Made by a program: the position numbers and the translations under genes | NCBI GenBank assembly: GCA_947179485.1 | Contig: OX359245.1 | Location: 9,343,001-9,407,000, forward strand | DNA length: 64,000 nucleotides | Origin: Allacma fusca | Taxonomy: Eukaryota; Arthropoda; Collembola; Symphypleona; Sminthuridae | Direction: 5' to 3' | In this document: positions 46,143-58,204 of the stretch, piece after piece | How the letters are laid out: the number at the start of each line of letters is the position of its first letter | Numbering within the stretch: the stretch's first letter is position 1 | Notes under the pieces: generated by a model | Told to the model about the DNA's origin: nothing | Seen by the model: the letters and a program-made list of their open reading frames with translations, nothing else | Database searches by the model: none

Positions 46143-48514
46143 ACCACTATATAGGAAATTCACTGTATCTTGCAAGTAATCTTTTCTAAACCCGAACTTG
46201 AATGTCGTGTCCATAAATCTTGAGAACCGAACTTGGAATTGACTTGAACCTGAACTTGGATTTCAGGTCCTTGAACCTTGCAACTTTGTATTATGAAGTC
46301 GCAAAACTATTCCAACGGGTGGAGCTAAGATTTTCAATTTTTGTCGTCTTTATAAAATGCAGATTCGGGTTCACTCATTGAATTTTCCTAGTGTTGCTGT
46401 CTCACCGCACAATTTACTTGAGCAGTTTTTCAAAAATGATGAAAAATTACAAGAATAGTTTTAACCATGACGCTTTACAGAATACACAACAGTCTCTTCA
46501 AATGAAAGTGAGCTCCAGCTTCTGTGCTTATCTCTGCAGGCATGGTTTCTAGTAGGGATGCCAATGGTCTGGTCCGGAACATTTATAATGGCCCGTTATT
46601 GGTCTGGTCCCAGATTTGTATGGTCTGGTGCGGTCGGATTCAACATTTGGACCACACAAGATACAATTGGTCCAGATTTAGGACTATAGCTCCTCACGGG
46701 TCGAGTAGTTATCTTACCGTACTCGTACTTGGAACCGTACTCGAATTGTCGGCCCCAATTCCCCCTTGACCGCTTATCTTATCCAACTAATGTATTTTAC
46801 AGTTTCACTTCTTAACTTATCATGCAAAAAATCTATAGAACAATCAAATGTGCTAAGTAGGGAACCCTCACAAAATTGTAACAAATTTCCTCAAAGTAAT
46901 CTTGCTAAATTTCGTAATTACCTCAAGAATGTAGTAGACATTATGAATCAAGTGAAGATGATCCTGAATTGATATTATAGTCATTCATGTGTAATATTTC
47001 AAGTGGCGTTGAAATTATGCTTAAATGTACCTTCATTTTCAGTTTTAGGTCAACGTTTTTATTATGTTTTAAGTATTAAGTAATTTTTTATGTATCAAGT
47101 TTTCATTTTTATTAAGGAGTTTATAAAAATTTGACTCAGAATTTCGGGTAAAATATAAAACGTTGACGAGGATTTTGACATGACATGTTTTTTAGCCGGA
47201 AGGAATCATTTGACACATATGACTAGAACTAATTATCTAATGATGGGATGATTATATAATTTTGGCATTTTTTAATTCATTTAGATTGGTTTTCATAATT
47301 TCCAAAGTACTAATTTTGAATGCTGGATGTATTTTCCAAAAACTTCAATTACATTGGTCTGGAAACCGTCGTGGGAACTCGAGTGGAGAAAATCATTTAC
47401 TATTTGTTTTTTGACACTACATTTTTTTGCCTAGAAGGAATCTCAGATTTGTCCAAGAGAATTCATAAAAACTAAACTAAGAGGGGAAGCCCCTCTTGGG
47501 TTGTGTTTTTTAGTTTTGAAAGTTGCTTATATGCCAAAAATAATGTAAACGGTATTTAATATAGCTCCTCACGGGTCGAGTAGTTATCATACCGTACTCG
47601 TACTTGGAACCGTACTCGAATCGTCGTCCCAAATTCCCCCTTGATCCGGACTTGTATCTTCAAGTACGAGTAAAAAATCCTGTACTCGGAGGAAGGTATT
47701 ATATTTCTTAATTTTTTACCGAACTCAGACCGTACTTACGAGTATAAAACTTTTATACCGACCGACCCGTACTTGAACTCCTACTCGAACCGTACTCGAG
47801 TATCAAGTACACGAAAACAACATTTTAGACGTTAGTTTTTGTTAAAGAGAGATTGACATAGAAAACAAATAGTAGATTCATCTAACAAGATTTTGTAACT
47901 GCAACTTACGAACGGTGTTCGCAATGAAAATTTTCTGCATCGAGATTAAAATGCCGATGAACAATAGATCAAGATTTGATTCTGCCAGTCATATCGACTG
48001 GATTCTCTTCAGTCATGTCAATCTCATTCTAACCTCCATTAATTCTCCCGTATTCTTCTGTTCCATTATATTTTACGGCAATAGGTAAATACTACAATTA
48101 GTAACTACGGTAGTACTCAATTCGGAGCTGTAACAATAACTTACGCTGTAGGTGTAAGGTTCATGCTATTCGTAGTAATTTTGAATTTAACCGGTTTTCC
48201 TTTTTTGCTTCGGAATAATAGCAACTTTTTTGTAATCAAGGAAATATGGATGTGGACTTTGTGCTGGAGGAAATTACTCGAGTATCAATGTAAATCCAAG
48301 TACGGGTTCAAGTACTTTTGAATTTATGTCCGGAACCTCGTATTCATGCTTTCATTTAAGTACTTTGAAGGTACTCGTACTCGCTCTGAAACGTTTGAAC
48401 CTATTAAAACTGGGATAGTTCATCCTATTCAAGCGTTCTTCCAGTTTTTCACAATGGTATCCAAAATCATGCTCCTAAAGTAAAAAATACATTTTTCATC
48501 TTAGAGCCAGCTTT

Positions 48515-50543
48515 AATAAGCACTTGGAAGAATATTCTTGAGAATAATTGGTGAAATAAATGTCCAGATACGCCACTCGCTAGACTTCCAATGCTTTCGT
48601 TCGTCCAATCCTCTGACTGTTCTGTCTGAAGTAAAAGGCATCCTCCAGCTCATAATACGGTTATTCAGAATTCTAATCTTGTTTCCAATATAAAATGGCT
48701 TGTCATGATTTTGTGGGTCCAGCCAGGCATTTGTAAAGGTTCGACAAACTCCTAGTTCCATTGTGTGCATGTAGTCAAAAACAAATCCTGAAACAATGTC
48801 AAATTGGTTAAGTAGTAATAGCGAACTTCCACCTTGAATGCCATTATAAATTTTTATCGACGGGGTTTGTTTTAGTTTGTCCCTAAATATTTTGAGATCA
48901 CTAAAAAATTGGGGTTGGTTTCGGAGTTCTTCGGAATTAAATTTATAAATCCATTTGTGGGACGTTTCACTTTCCCAAAGAGTCTCTCCCTTTTCCATGC
49001 ACCAGGGACAGCCGAATGCGCCGTTGAATTGGTTAATTCCCTGCCGTGAACACCGAGCAACTGAGTCTGCAGCAAGCATAGGAAACAATACATGACTTCT
49101 AATGAGTTGCTGTTTACGTGTCCACGTAATTACTTCAGTTGTAAATTTATTCAGCATTCTCACAATCGGTGGTAGGAACGCACACATGCTTGGTTTTTCC
49201 TTCCCAGACCATAAAGCTGCTATGAAAGTGTGTTTTCTTCTCAAGGGATAACTGAGTTCATTAATAGACAATAAAAATGGGGATACCGAGAACGTTGAGG
49301 ACCTAAAACATGAAACTCATTGTCATTGTTCATCGTAACAGTGAAGTCATACGGCTGCAATGTAAGGTCCCGATATTTTTGACCATGGAAAATATCTTCG
49401 TAGTACGACAAGTCTGAATTCGCACTTTCATTTCTCGATTTTAAATTCTGTAATAAATTGGACGAGACATCTTCTTGCTGCAAAATTATTTCCATTGATT
49501 TTTGAACATCAAATGTGATGAAAAATTTAATCGGTGCTTGGTGCGCTTCATTTTGGGCATATCTGATTTTCTTGCTTTAACATCTGTTTACAGGCTTCAC
49601 AGTAATAGTGATTGGTGATTGAATCATACTTTATATTAAGTTGCCTGTGCAGTAGAAATTTTGATCCTGGAAATTTTGATCCTGGGCAGAATAGCCGTAT
49701 TAAATCCAAAAGGTGTTGAACACCCTCATTTGTTAATCGATGTCTGAGTATGAAGGCGAAGACTAATAACGAACCTTCTTTAACTGATAGATTCGGATGG
49801 ATCAGGTATTCCTATATAACCGAACAAACATACAAATTACACTTAAGAATAATAAACACACGTGAAAGTAATAATTATTATATAATTACGCAATAATAGC
49901 GACCTCATTAAGGCACTCATTTTCAGTAGATCGTCTTTCATCGCTGCCAATTTCTATCCCTTCTACCGATTCTCCATCACTGAATTCATCCAATGAATAC
50001 ATACTCGCGTCATCTCCCTATATTTAAAGTTTTCAAGAATTACACAATAATTTTATTATAGGGAGAATTAGACTCTTTTTGGAATTTAATGAGTATTAGA
50101 ACTTACGGACGCAGCGTCGCTAAAATGATCTGTAGAATCATCATTACTGTATTCATGCGAGGCCTCTATACAGAAAGTAGGATCCTGCATTCAAAATAAA
50201 TATTGTTTGCTAAATTTTCGACAGATAGTCTCAAAATTCATTCAACATGTTAGGATTAGTTAGTAAAACTTACTGGCGATTCACACCGCTCGTTGTGTGT
50301 TGAATCAGATTCAGAAATCAATTCCTTATTTTGATTTTCAAACTTCCGCTTCTGAAAATTTTAAATGCAATAAGTTACATAATTTGAACGCCGAGTAAAC
50401 TCTACACATAGTCACAGTAATTAATTATACGTGTACGTATACGACTGAACTACCTTAAAATTGAATTTTGTTTGTCTCGGGACAATTTTGGTAATTCCAA
50501 ACTGGGAAGATTTCAGGTACGATTTGTAGTTTCGTCGAACCAT
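48515..50543 (-). pseudogene. CACTA (Tnp_2-like) transposase, five exons, 3' truncated
   Basis: Exon 1 (50543-50454) starts MVRRNYKSYLKSS and ends at a GT donor. Exons 2 (50351-50274), 3 (50184-50107) and 4 (50017-49904) are acidic and Ser-rich, with AG/GT borders and matching phase. Exon 5 starts at 49811 (EYLIHPNLSVKEGSLLVFAF) and runs on through a zinc-binding-like YCEAC and the motifs LRRKHTFIAALWSGKEKPSM, DSVARC, FNGAFGCPWC, FDYMHTMELGV and RGLDERKHWKSSEWR. The GCPWC, D-x-MH and KxWKxSEWR signatures are those of CACTA/EnSpm-type transposases in animals. At least two frame shifts are seen (near 49540 and near 49260). The C-terminus is cut at 48514 by the triplication. Confidence 0.85.
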
Positions 50544-50940
50544 TATTCACAGTGCTGGATTAACGAATGTATTTTTGACGAAGTTATTAACCGATATTTA
50601 GTGTTCTTACTATTAGTTGTCGATTGTAAGAGCGATTTGTGAAATGTTACAATAGCGTTGGCCACATTAATAACGATTCGCGGGAATTTTATAAGTATTG
50701 GCATAATTGTCTGGGTGTATTTTCAAGCTCGTTTTACTGTAAGTTACGTTCCAGCAACTGCCAATTTCATTGGTTGGGCCAAAAACACTGGCAAACTGGG
50801 AAGTTTTGAGCTGACAAGCATGCTTTGGAGGAGCCCATTATATTGAGCGCCATTCAAGTTTTAACGGCTCAGCTCTTATGTGAAGATCCACAATGAGCTT
50901 TAAATCACACCCAATCATTAACTGTATTTGTTGATTTTAA
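50544..50940. promoter_or_regulatory. Divergent spacer between transposase and BEN gene
   Basis: About 400 bp separate the transposase start codon on the minus strand from the first supported BEN-gene exon on the plus strand. It probably holds both promoters and perhaps an upstream non-coding exon. No TATA box or initiator was securely identified. This is an inference from gene orientation only. Confidence 0.35.
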
Positions 50941-52462
50941 TTGACTGGAAAATCTACAAAAATCGCCTTTTCTCAATACTTTCTCGTGTTATGGCAAAAA
51001 AAGTACTCTTGTGTCGGTCGTGCTTGCATCGTTGATGAAAATTTGAGAAAAGAAAACGATGAAAACCTTATTGAAAGGGGCGAAATGAAAATCACGTTTA
51101 ATCGCAAGGTTTACACTGGAAAAATTATCTTTGGTGGTAAGTAAATATTTGTATTTCGCTATAATTTTATATGACTTGCGTTAACGTATGTTTACCTCAG
51201 AACCAGAACTATTTAGGTATTGGGTTTATAATAAATTAACTAGCAGTTTGAGTTCGTAAAGTATCTAACATCGTAATTTGCTATACACGTATGGTAATTC
51301 AGGTTCTACCCCCAAAGCTGTAAATAAGTACCAAACGAAATTCGACCGGAATGAAGCACCATTGAATAATCCGATTGAGCCTGCGTTGGAACCTCAATCA
51401 GTGAGTTGAATGAAGTATTGTATCAAAATAATTTTTAAACAAGACTTATTTTATGTAATTGTTAATTTAATCATTTGTAATTTAGAAAAATCGTAAGATG
51501 AAGTGTAATGACATTGAAGCAACCATTTCTGAGGTCATTGAAACAGTTGAGATGAGGAATCTTTCCGAAAATGTGAACATCTCACGAAACACTGACGAAC
51601 GTGTCGATTCGAACAATTTGGAAAATAATGTCAAGAAATTGGAGAAAAAATTGAAAAAGGCGAACGCAAACATTGCAAATCTGAAGCTGGAGCTTGAACA
51701 AGAAAAGGCTCTTCGAGAAAAATACAAATGTAAGTATATTATTGATACTTAAATGTATATTACGTAAATTGCCAATTTTAAAATATGTGCCTCAATATAT
51801 TTGTATGCAAATAAACTGTAATACTTTATGAAATATTATTACTACAGCTAAATGCAAACATTTACGGAAGAAACTAGACTTTCCAGCAAGATGAAACAGT
51901 AAGCTCTTGTTTTCTCAAAACGTTAATAGGTATTTAGTGTTATCAACGTGTACGTTTTTTAGTAAACATTTTATGCACAGGTCATGGTAGACATTGGGAA
52001 TGGAGTGAAGCTGAATGCGGCTTTACTTGATCGGGCAAAGATTTTTTCTTCGTCACCAGCTGTTTTGGGTCGAAATGTATTCCGACTTGCCTTCACAGAG
52101 TCCGAGATTGTTGGCAGATCTTTGTTTGGTCGCATATGTAACGCGAATAAGCATCTTCCAGCTAAACCTTCTGTCGACTCTTCGAAGCGCGATGCTGTTA
52201 TTCGTGAATTAAAGCTTTATATTATTAAACAGAAACAAGCATTGTTTGGAACCCGCCAGCTAATTTCTAAAATATGTAATATGAGTAAATGTTTGTTGCA
52301 GGATATTGCATTTCTGTCGTTGAAGAAGAATGTGTGCATTCTGGCTTAAAATTCGACAAAGTTTCAGTTCGAAGTAAAATATCCAAATCTCTTGGAGAGT
52401 ACATCCGGGAAATATCTCACAAATGTCATCAACTGGAGCATGATTCAGAGGCCGATGCCTAG
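50941..52462 (+). pseudogene. Coiled-coil/BEN-domain protein gene in CACTA element
   Basis: Exons inferred from GT-AG borders and phase: from about 50941 (upstream start unclear) to 51136, reading YFLVLWQ, then KVYTGKIIFGG; 51303-51400; 51486-51729, a strong coiled coil (NNVKKLEKKLKKANANIANL, KLELEQEKALREKYKC); 51848-51898; and 51981 onward. The last holds a BEN-like domain (VMVDIGNGVKLNAALLDRAK, FRLAFTESEIVGRSLFGR, KPSVDSSKRDAVIRE). The end 52302-52462 reads SKISKSLGEYIREISHKCHQ to a TAG, with AATAAA at 52511. A one-base shift in the 51848-51898 exon and an unresolved frame change before 52302 make the gene look non-functional. BEN domains bind DNA, so a transposon-end-binding helper role is plausible but inferred. 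Confidence 0.75.
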
Positions 52463-52664
52463 AATAACTTTGTATTACTTATACTATTGTTCTACAAATT
52501 GCAAAAAAATAATAAACTAAAATTAATACTATATATTTTTCTGTTCAAACCGATTATTATTTAGTGTTTTACAATTTATTTACAGATTATATGATAAATT
52601 TGCAACAATTAGGAAATATTTAATTATTAATAATGTGAATCCAATCGTTTATACGTAACCTTGC

Positions 52665-52760
52665 ATAATTAATTATGCATAATTGAATCATAAACTTTTC
52701 TGCATACGAAAGCGTCCCAAAATTATGCATAAAAAGTTTGGCAAATTATGCAGACTTCGT
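52665..52760. repeat. TGCATAATT subterminal word cluster
   Basis: The words TTGCATAATTAATTATGCAT, AATTATGCATAA and AAATTATGCAGAC, and a variant CTGCATACG, are clustered in both orientations just beyond the BEN gene. CACTA elements carry such subterminal repeats as binding sites for their DNA-binding helper protein. Assignment to this element is by position. Confidence 0.5.
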
Positions 52761-52779
52761 TGTACATAACTATGTAGCG

Positions 52780-53335
52780 AGATTTTGGACCGGGAATTGT
52801 GTTTCCTTCCTAACCAAACCGCTATAAATTAAACATACAATGCCGTCGTTACAAAAATATTTATTTTAAATGAAAAATACAGTTACAAGATTGACTGGTT
52901 TCTTCCTGAGATTCAATTTCAAACACTAACCCCACATTGCCATCTGAAGGTGTATAAGAACATGTTTATTTATTCTTTTTCGTCGGGAAAACTTGACATT
53001 AAATGTTTTGTTGCAATTTTTACATTTTACTCTTGCCTAATCGTTCACTAGTATTTATTTTAAAGTTTAACCGCAAAACATCTCGTTTTCTTTGATTTCT
53101 TCAATTCTGACATTTTGTTTAGGTAATGCGGTAAGTAAATAAGCTTACGACAAGACCAAATAAAAACTATGCCTGATTACAATGTTAATTTAATTAATTT
53201 TTCTATTCTCTTACAATCTTAAAATGGAATTTTAAATTCTAAACCGATTATAATTGAGATGGCAAGTATATAATTCATTTTGTTTGTCATGGAATTTTTT
53301 TTATCAAGTTGCGTGTAAATGCATCTTACATAAAC
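52780..53335. other. Intergenic, nothing recognised
   Basis: AT-rich flank of the CACTA element. No gene, array or terminal repeat is seen. Confidence 0.35.
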
Positions 53336-53339
53336 TTCT

Positions 53340-54090
53340 AAATTAACAAATACCCATAGGACACATTATTGGGTGTTCAAGTTTGCTACGAAAGCTGCAC
53401 TTAGAAACTATTTGTTTTGAAAACAAAGGGAAAGTGGTGAAATCAAGGACTAAATGGTCAAATTAAATAAGCACAATCTGATTGTCTTCTTCCAGCCACC
53501 CAATAAGATGAAAACATTACAAATAAATATTGTTTATTGACTTTGATTTTCCACGGCTTGTTCGATAGTTCTTTCAAATTGTGTTTCAACCAGAACCCAA
53601 AATCATCAATGGGAAATTATTTTACTTTCAACCCTGGATGTGATCATTACATTTCTTACCCAACTACTGTGTTTACCTGTTTCACTTTTTAATTTATTCG
53701 GCATAAAAATCCATAAATCAAGCAAATGTGCTGAGTAGTGAATTCCTCAAAAAATTATAATTTTCCTGTAACCTACTGTTCTCTAATTAGTATTTGCAAG
53801 AACGTAGGAGACTATTTGAGACTATTGTCCGAAAAATATTAAATCGCAGTGTCCTCATCCCAAATATTAATTCAAGTGGCGTCTAAATTTACCTAAAGTG
53901 TATCTCAACTTTCAGTTCATTTTCAATGTGTTCCGAAAACGAAATTATGTTTTTATTTAGGGTTTTGTTTAAATTTCACTTAGTGAGAACTTTTGAAAAA
54001 TTTTGAATGAATTTTTTTGAATGATCTACAATATCCACTTATAATTACTTATAATATTTGGTCAGTCTGATTAATATCTAATGTTAAAGT
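53340..54090 (+). repeat. Dispersed noncoding repeat R2, long copy
   Basis: Links the two partial alignments: 53340-53700 matches 22440-22980, and 53690-54090 matches 34190-34790 in the triplicated unit. Contains TTCAAGTGGCGT at about 53872. No shared open frame. Confidence 0.65.
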
Positions 54091-54523
54091 ATCATCATGG
54101 TACTCCATTCCACTGAATGAACGAAGTCTCAGTTGACACTCCTATCACATGGCAACCTAAGATTTAGACTTATTATTATTTATATATTTATTTAGAAATC
54201 TAAATATGTCTATGTTGGGTTATTATAAGTAATTGGTAGTTGAAGATTCCATCTGTAAAAAAGAAACTTCAGCTCGTTTAAATTGCCCAGATATTGCATT
54301 TGTTTTTTATACTGCTACACAAATATTTGTAGTCGGCTCTTTGGCTAAATGTTTAAAAAATATTTACAGTAATTACGCCAGTAGATAATAAAATATACTT
54401 TGCAGAATGAAAAACTTGTTTAAGTAAGATCTTAATATTGTCCCCTTCACCACACGAAAGCAACGGAAGTAGTTGCAACTTTACAAACATTTAGTGCTGG
54501 ATATTCGTAAATACGAAAGGTAC

Positions 54524-54811
54524 TGTTAAGGGAATAAGGATGGTTATGGGGAGAGATGGGTTTAGGAGATACTTGTGCACAATGCTATCGGGATGGGGAA
54601 TTCGCTAGGTGTAAGATAGCCCGGGACGAATAGTAAATAAATGGAAATGTATAATTTAAAGAATACTTGGATTTTACTAATAGTGAGTCAAATAAGGATC
54701 AATACAAGACTTAAGGATTGAACGGCTACTCAATCATTTTTATACGTACTAATGTTTACATATACATACATATACCTCCCATAATAATGACATATTAATA
54801 TGTTGTTAACA
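54524..54811 (-). mobile_element. Solo LTR-like fossil, Copia-type layout
   Basis: 288 bp whose minus strand begins TGTTAACAACATATT and ends TTCCCTTAACA, giving a TGTTAA/TTAACA inverted tip. A TATA box (GTATAAAAATGATTG) lies about 70 bp in. No convincing 5-bp flanking duplication was found and no internal domain is present, so the call rests on LTR-like ends and promoter layout. Confidence 0.5.
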
Positions 54812-54814
54812 GTA

Positions 54815-55540
54815 TGTGTCACATTCCTTAAGCATTCCATACTAAGTTAAGTATCTGCACTCGTCCTTTCTCACACAAGGCAAACATTGTGACGACAGGT
54901 TATTTATAATTCCCGATGGTTTTCATCTGAAACAATTTTTTTCTCTTGAAACAATTTCTGAAAACAAATGCCCCCACTTCCTTTACTCCTGCAGTAATAT
55001 TTTTTGAAATACCAAGCTGAAACAATTTTCTAAAACTTTTGATGATAAATTCCTTCAAAATTAGTCATTTTTACCATGGTAATAATTTAAAAATAAATAA
55101 TAAAAAAAAAATGAACACATCGTTTAACTATTTCGACATAAACCAAAACAATGAAAATTCCTTCCAAAGCAATTTCAAACGTTTCTCCTCAAAAATTACC
55201 AAGACATTTTCAAATCGACTGCCAAATTGTATCAGTTATTGCAACTAACTCCACGATTATGATCATTTTAAGCTCCAACAAACATAATATACATTTCAAC
55301 TCAACTATTCAAGATGGGACAGTCTTTCCATTAGTAATATTTCAAGTGGCGTCAATATTTATTATTTACTCCAATCTTTAGTTATTGGTGTCCAACACCT
55401 CAATCTTCTTTTTTTTCTTCCATATTTTTGTTTTCAGCATTACAAACATGGACAAATATATTACGTGCATATAATTTATCAACCCAGGCATATTTTAAAA
55501 ATCGGGTTTTTAAATCGAAATTTACAACAGATACTTGGAC
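54815..55540. other. Intergenic, old repeats
   Basis: At 55150-55250 there are blocks similar to R1 (CAAAGCAATTTCAAAC, GACTGCCAAATTGT). At 55340-55360 the motif TTTCAAGTGGCGTCAAT recurs. The plus-strand open frames are short and AT-biased. Confidence 0.4.
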
Positions 55541-55541
55541 A

Positions 55542-55910
55542 CAGGGGTCGGATTTTTGTAAATCTCCCTGGAAGATTATTTCTGAATTTCCCTGCTGACT
55601 ATTATCTCCCTGCTGGTAGATCCTCAACGATTTCAAAAATCCCTGCTGAGAAAAAGGTCAACGATTTTCAAAATCCCTGTTGGCAAAAAAAATCCCTTAC
55701 AAGACGTGAAATCCCTGCCAAATTTGGCCAATCAAGCCAAAAATCCCTGAAACCCGTCAACAAATTTGAAAATCCCTGCCAAGAAAAGGTCAACGATTTT
55801 AAAAATCCCTGTTCATAAAAATATATCCCTTCCGGTTGAGATTTTCCCTGCCAGAAATATTTTTTCCCTGGGAAGATTCTTCCCGTCTTCCTACAAAAAT
55901 CCGACCCCTG
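55542..55910. mobile_element. hAT-like MITE with AATCCCTG words, copy 1
   Basis: 369 bp flanked by perfect 8-bp duplications CTTGGACA (55534-55541 and 55911-55918). The 19-bp terminal repeat CAGGGGTCGGATTTTTGTA is perfect in inverted orientation. The interior is about ten words of AATCCCTG-type (AAAATCCCTGCTGA, AAAATCCCTGTTGG, AAATCCCTGCCAA and similar) joined by GGTCAACGATTTT. No coding content beyond translated array. Confidence 0.92.
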
Positions 55911-55919
55911 CTTGGACAA

Positions 55920-57370
55920 TTTGGCGAGAATATCCTATCCTTACTAGAGATAATTATTCAGAATTTAAAAAAATATTTAATCAAAAACAAAGGCAGCATT
56001 TAATGTGATGCACAAATGACTCAACTCCACTTATAAAAAACGTAATTCTAAAAAATCATATTGCAAATGATTTATCTTACAGCATTAAAATCATGGACAG
56101 ATCAACGTGCATATAATATAGTAACACAGATATTTTCAATACTCAGGTTTTTATTGGAAAGCTCAAATTTTGATTTTGGAGATATGGTAAAAACAATTTG
56201 AAGGAATCCTCAAGAGAGGAGATTCTCATGATGAGACTAGATATTTAAAATATATTCGTAATTCGGAAGAACCACATTGCGTAACTTATCACTTGGACTT
56301 AATGACTAATCTCTTTCCAACTTTGAAAACCTCAAAAACCTCAAAGAAATAAATTAAAAGGAATAATAAAAGTAATTATCTGTAGGTCAGGAAATCAGTT
56401 CGGGATCGTGAATATGCTACACATCCCGCAATTCTGCAGAGTTGGGCGGTCCAGAATTGAAGAATGCAAATTTCCAAACTCATGCCTCTAATTAATAATT
56501 ATCTAATTACAGTGCCTCAGTAACTCATAGCAATACTTAGGAGGACAATTCTGTGTGAGAAATTTACAGGAAAAATTTAAAACGTCTGACGGAGATTTTA
56601 AACTTCTCAGATTTCGTATTTTATTTTGTTCGAATTTGACGGGTCTAATTTTTGGAAAGCAATCCTCAGTTTATTATGGGAGCCCAGAGTGATTATATTA
56701 TTTTCATCAATAAACCTCCCAGCAACCTGTTGTACTATTGTAATTTAAGTTTCAACTGGCGTTCAACTATACCATTAATTTTACCTTTCAGTTACTAGCA
56801 TTCATCATCTCATTCTTAACTTTTTTTCTTCCATGTTTTTGTTAAAATATTCAAAATAAACGTCTAGAAATATATGTACATATGAATGCACAAATTGAAA
56901 ACAAATCTGTTTTTATTATCAAACTTCCATTCGTTTTCCGGTTTATTTAAAAAAAATATATGTAAGGAATATACAAGCATCGGAAATTTCATGGGAATGT
57001 CTCACAGAAAGGGGTAAGTTAAGATTTGAGATTTAAAATAAATTTGTAATGTTGACCCACCGGAAAATAATAATTCTCCGTTTTGGATTTACTTCCGCAC
57101 TTTGGTGAGGAATTGGCATCCATTGGAATTCGACACCTACAAAAATGATTGGGATTGTGTGACATAAGTTAATGTTTAGCTGTAAACTGTTTGAATAATT
57201 TGGTTAAATGGGCTCGAGCGTTATTTTGAGGATGTACAAGAACACACACGCAGACATGAATATGATTACAGTATGAAACTTCGTTCCACTTCACCCCTTA
57301 AAAAAGCTGGACTCATAAAAATAGATTTTGCTTCTTTTAGGGGCGCAATCACAGTAATGGTACATTGTAA
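55920..57370. other. Intergenic, old repeats
   Basis: The part at 56250-56640 resembles 30870-31260 (GAAATTTACA-GAAAA, TTTGACGG, CTTAGGAGG-like blocks). TTTCAACTGGCGTTCAACT at about 56749 is another R2 signature. No gene is supported. Confidence 0.4.
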
Positions 57371-58047
57371 TCAGTGCTGCGGACAAGTTCAAGGAATACT
57401 TGAGTTTTCAAGTCAAGTTCAAGTCCAGGTCAAGTTCAAGTAGGTCATATTTTGTACTTGAATCATTCATGTCAAGTTCAAGTACGTACTAAGCTTGACC
57501 ATGACATTCTAAGACAAGTCAGGTTCAAGTACAAGTAGGACAAATTTACTTGAACCTCAAGTCAAGTTCAGGGTCAAGTAATGGAAAGAAAAAACTTGAC
57601 CATGAACTTGAGATTTCATGGTCAAGTTCAAGTATCTTTAGATGGCACATGCGATAAAGAACGGAAGCAATTTAAAAATCCCAATCCAACTTCATGTTAT
57701 GTTCAGGGTATTTTGTTTCAGAAATTAAGTCCATTTGATGAAGGATTTGTTTGCCTGACGTTGCTCATTGTTAGTTTTTGCAGCGGCCTATCCATGAAAT
57801 GAAAGAATTAACTCGATAATTCATGTTGTTGCTTATAATTATGAGTTTCAACTTCAACTTGTTTAAAGAACTTCCAGTATAAAATGAGCTTGGATGGTCC
57901 TTTACAAAAAGCATTTAATAAACAAGTAAATACTAGTTTACTTTATTATTAAGTTAAGAGTACTGGTAATGCTCAAATAGGTATATGTATATATACATAT
58001 ATGAACATTAAATAAAACTTGACACCATGTAATGCTCGTCAGATATA

Positions 58048-58204
58048 CAGTGAAAGTCCGTTATAAGAGTTCAGCTTATAAGGAATGTATCGATATCAGA
58101 AATGAATTCGTTTGACCCCAACTTTCATTTACACAAAGCTTTAGACGTCCTTATAAGGGAAATCCCTTTATAAATTGTACAGTCCCTTATATCGGACTTT
58201 TACA
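58048..58204. mobile_element. Small pogo-like MITE
   Basis: About 157 bp after TA. Its left end CAGTGAAAGTCCGTTATAAG is mirrored on the right as CTTATATCGGACTTTTACA, with inner CCTTATAAGGGAAATCCCTT. The right tip is degraded. It is inserted in the hAT-like element. Confidence 0.65.

Larger units (their letters stand above)
43877..46165. mobile_element. TA-flanked CAGTGAATTT element, copy 3, interrupted
   Basis: Same element as 38099-39363, but split near its left end by the hAT-like insertion at 43954-44969. The solo LTR copy lies at 45781-46142. Subtracting the 1,016-bp insertion and its 8-bp duplication restores exactly the copy 2 length. Confidence 0.88.
42928..48514. repeat. Tandem triplication, unit copy 3 (truncated)
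   Basis: Nearly identical to copy 2, sharing the bases that distinguish copy 2 from copy 1. It carries an extra 1,016-bp insertion (43954-44969). It stops at 48514, at the point corresponding to 35934 in copy 1, so it lacks about the last 1.2 kb of the unit. The next base belongs to a CACTA-type transposase gene, making this a non-homologous junction. Confidence 0.95.
48515..52775. mobile_element. CACTA-type transposon with divergent BEN gene
   Basis: Contains a minus-strand Tnp_2/CACTA-like transposase gene (48515-50543) and a plus-strand gene for a coiled-coil/BEN-domain protein (50941-52462), transcribed away from a shared region of about 400 bp. Beyond the BEN gene a cluster of TGCATAATT words (52665-52760) could be the subterminal repeat of the right end. 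The outermost bases may be near 52775 (TATGTAGCG, close to an inverted CACTACA-like tip), but this is tentative. The left end is missing, cut by the triplication. Both genes carry frame breaks, so the element is dead. Confidence 0.7.

Noticed and set aside
51482-51727. Antisense 81-residue Phe/Ser-rich frame
   Set aside because: Shadow of the Lys/Glu-rich coiled-coil exon of the BEN gene on the plus strand.
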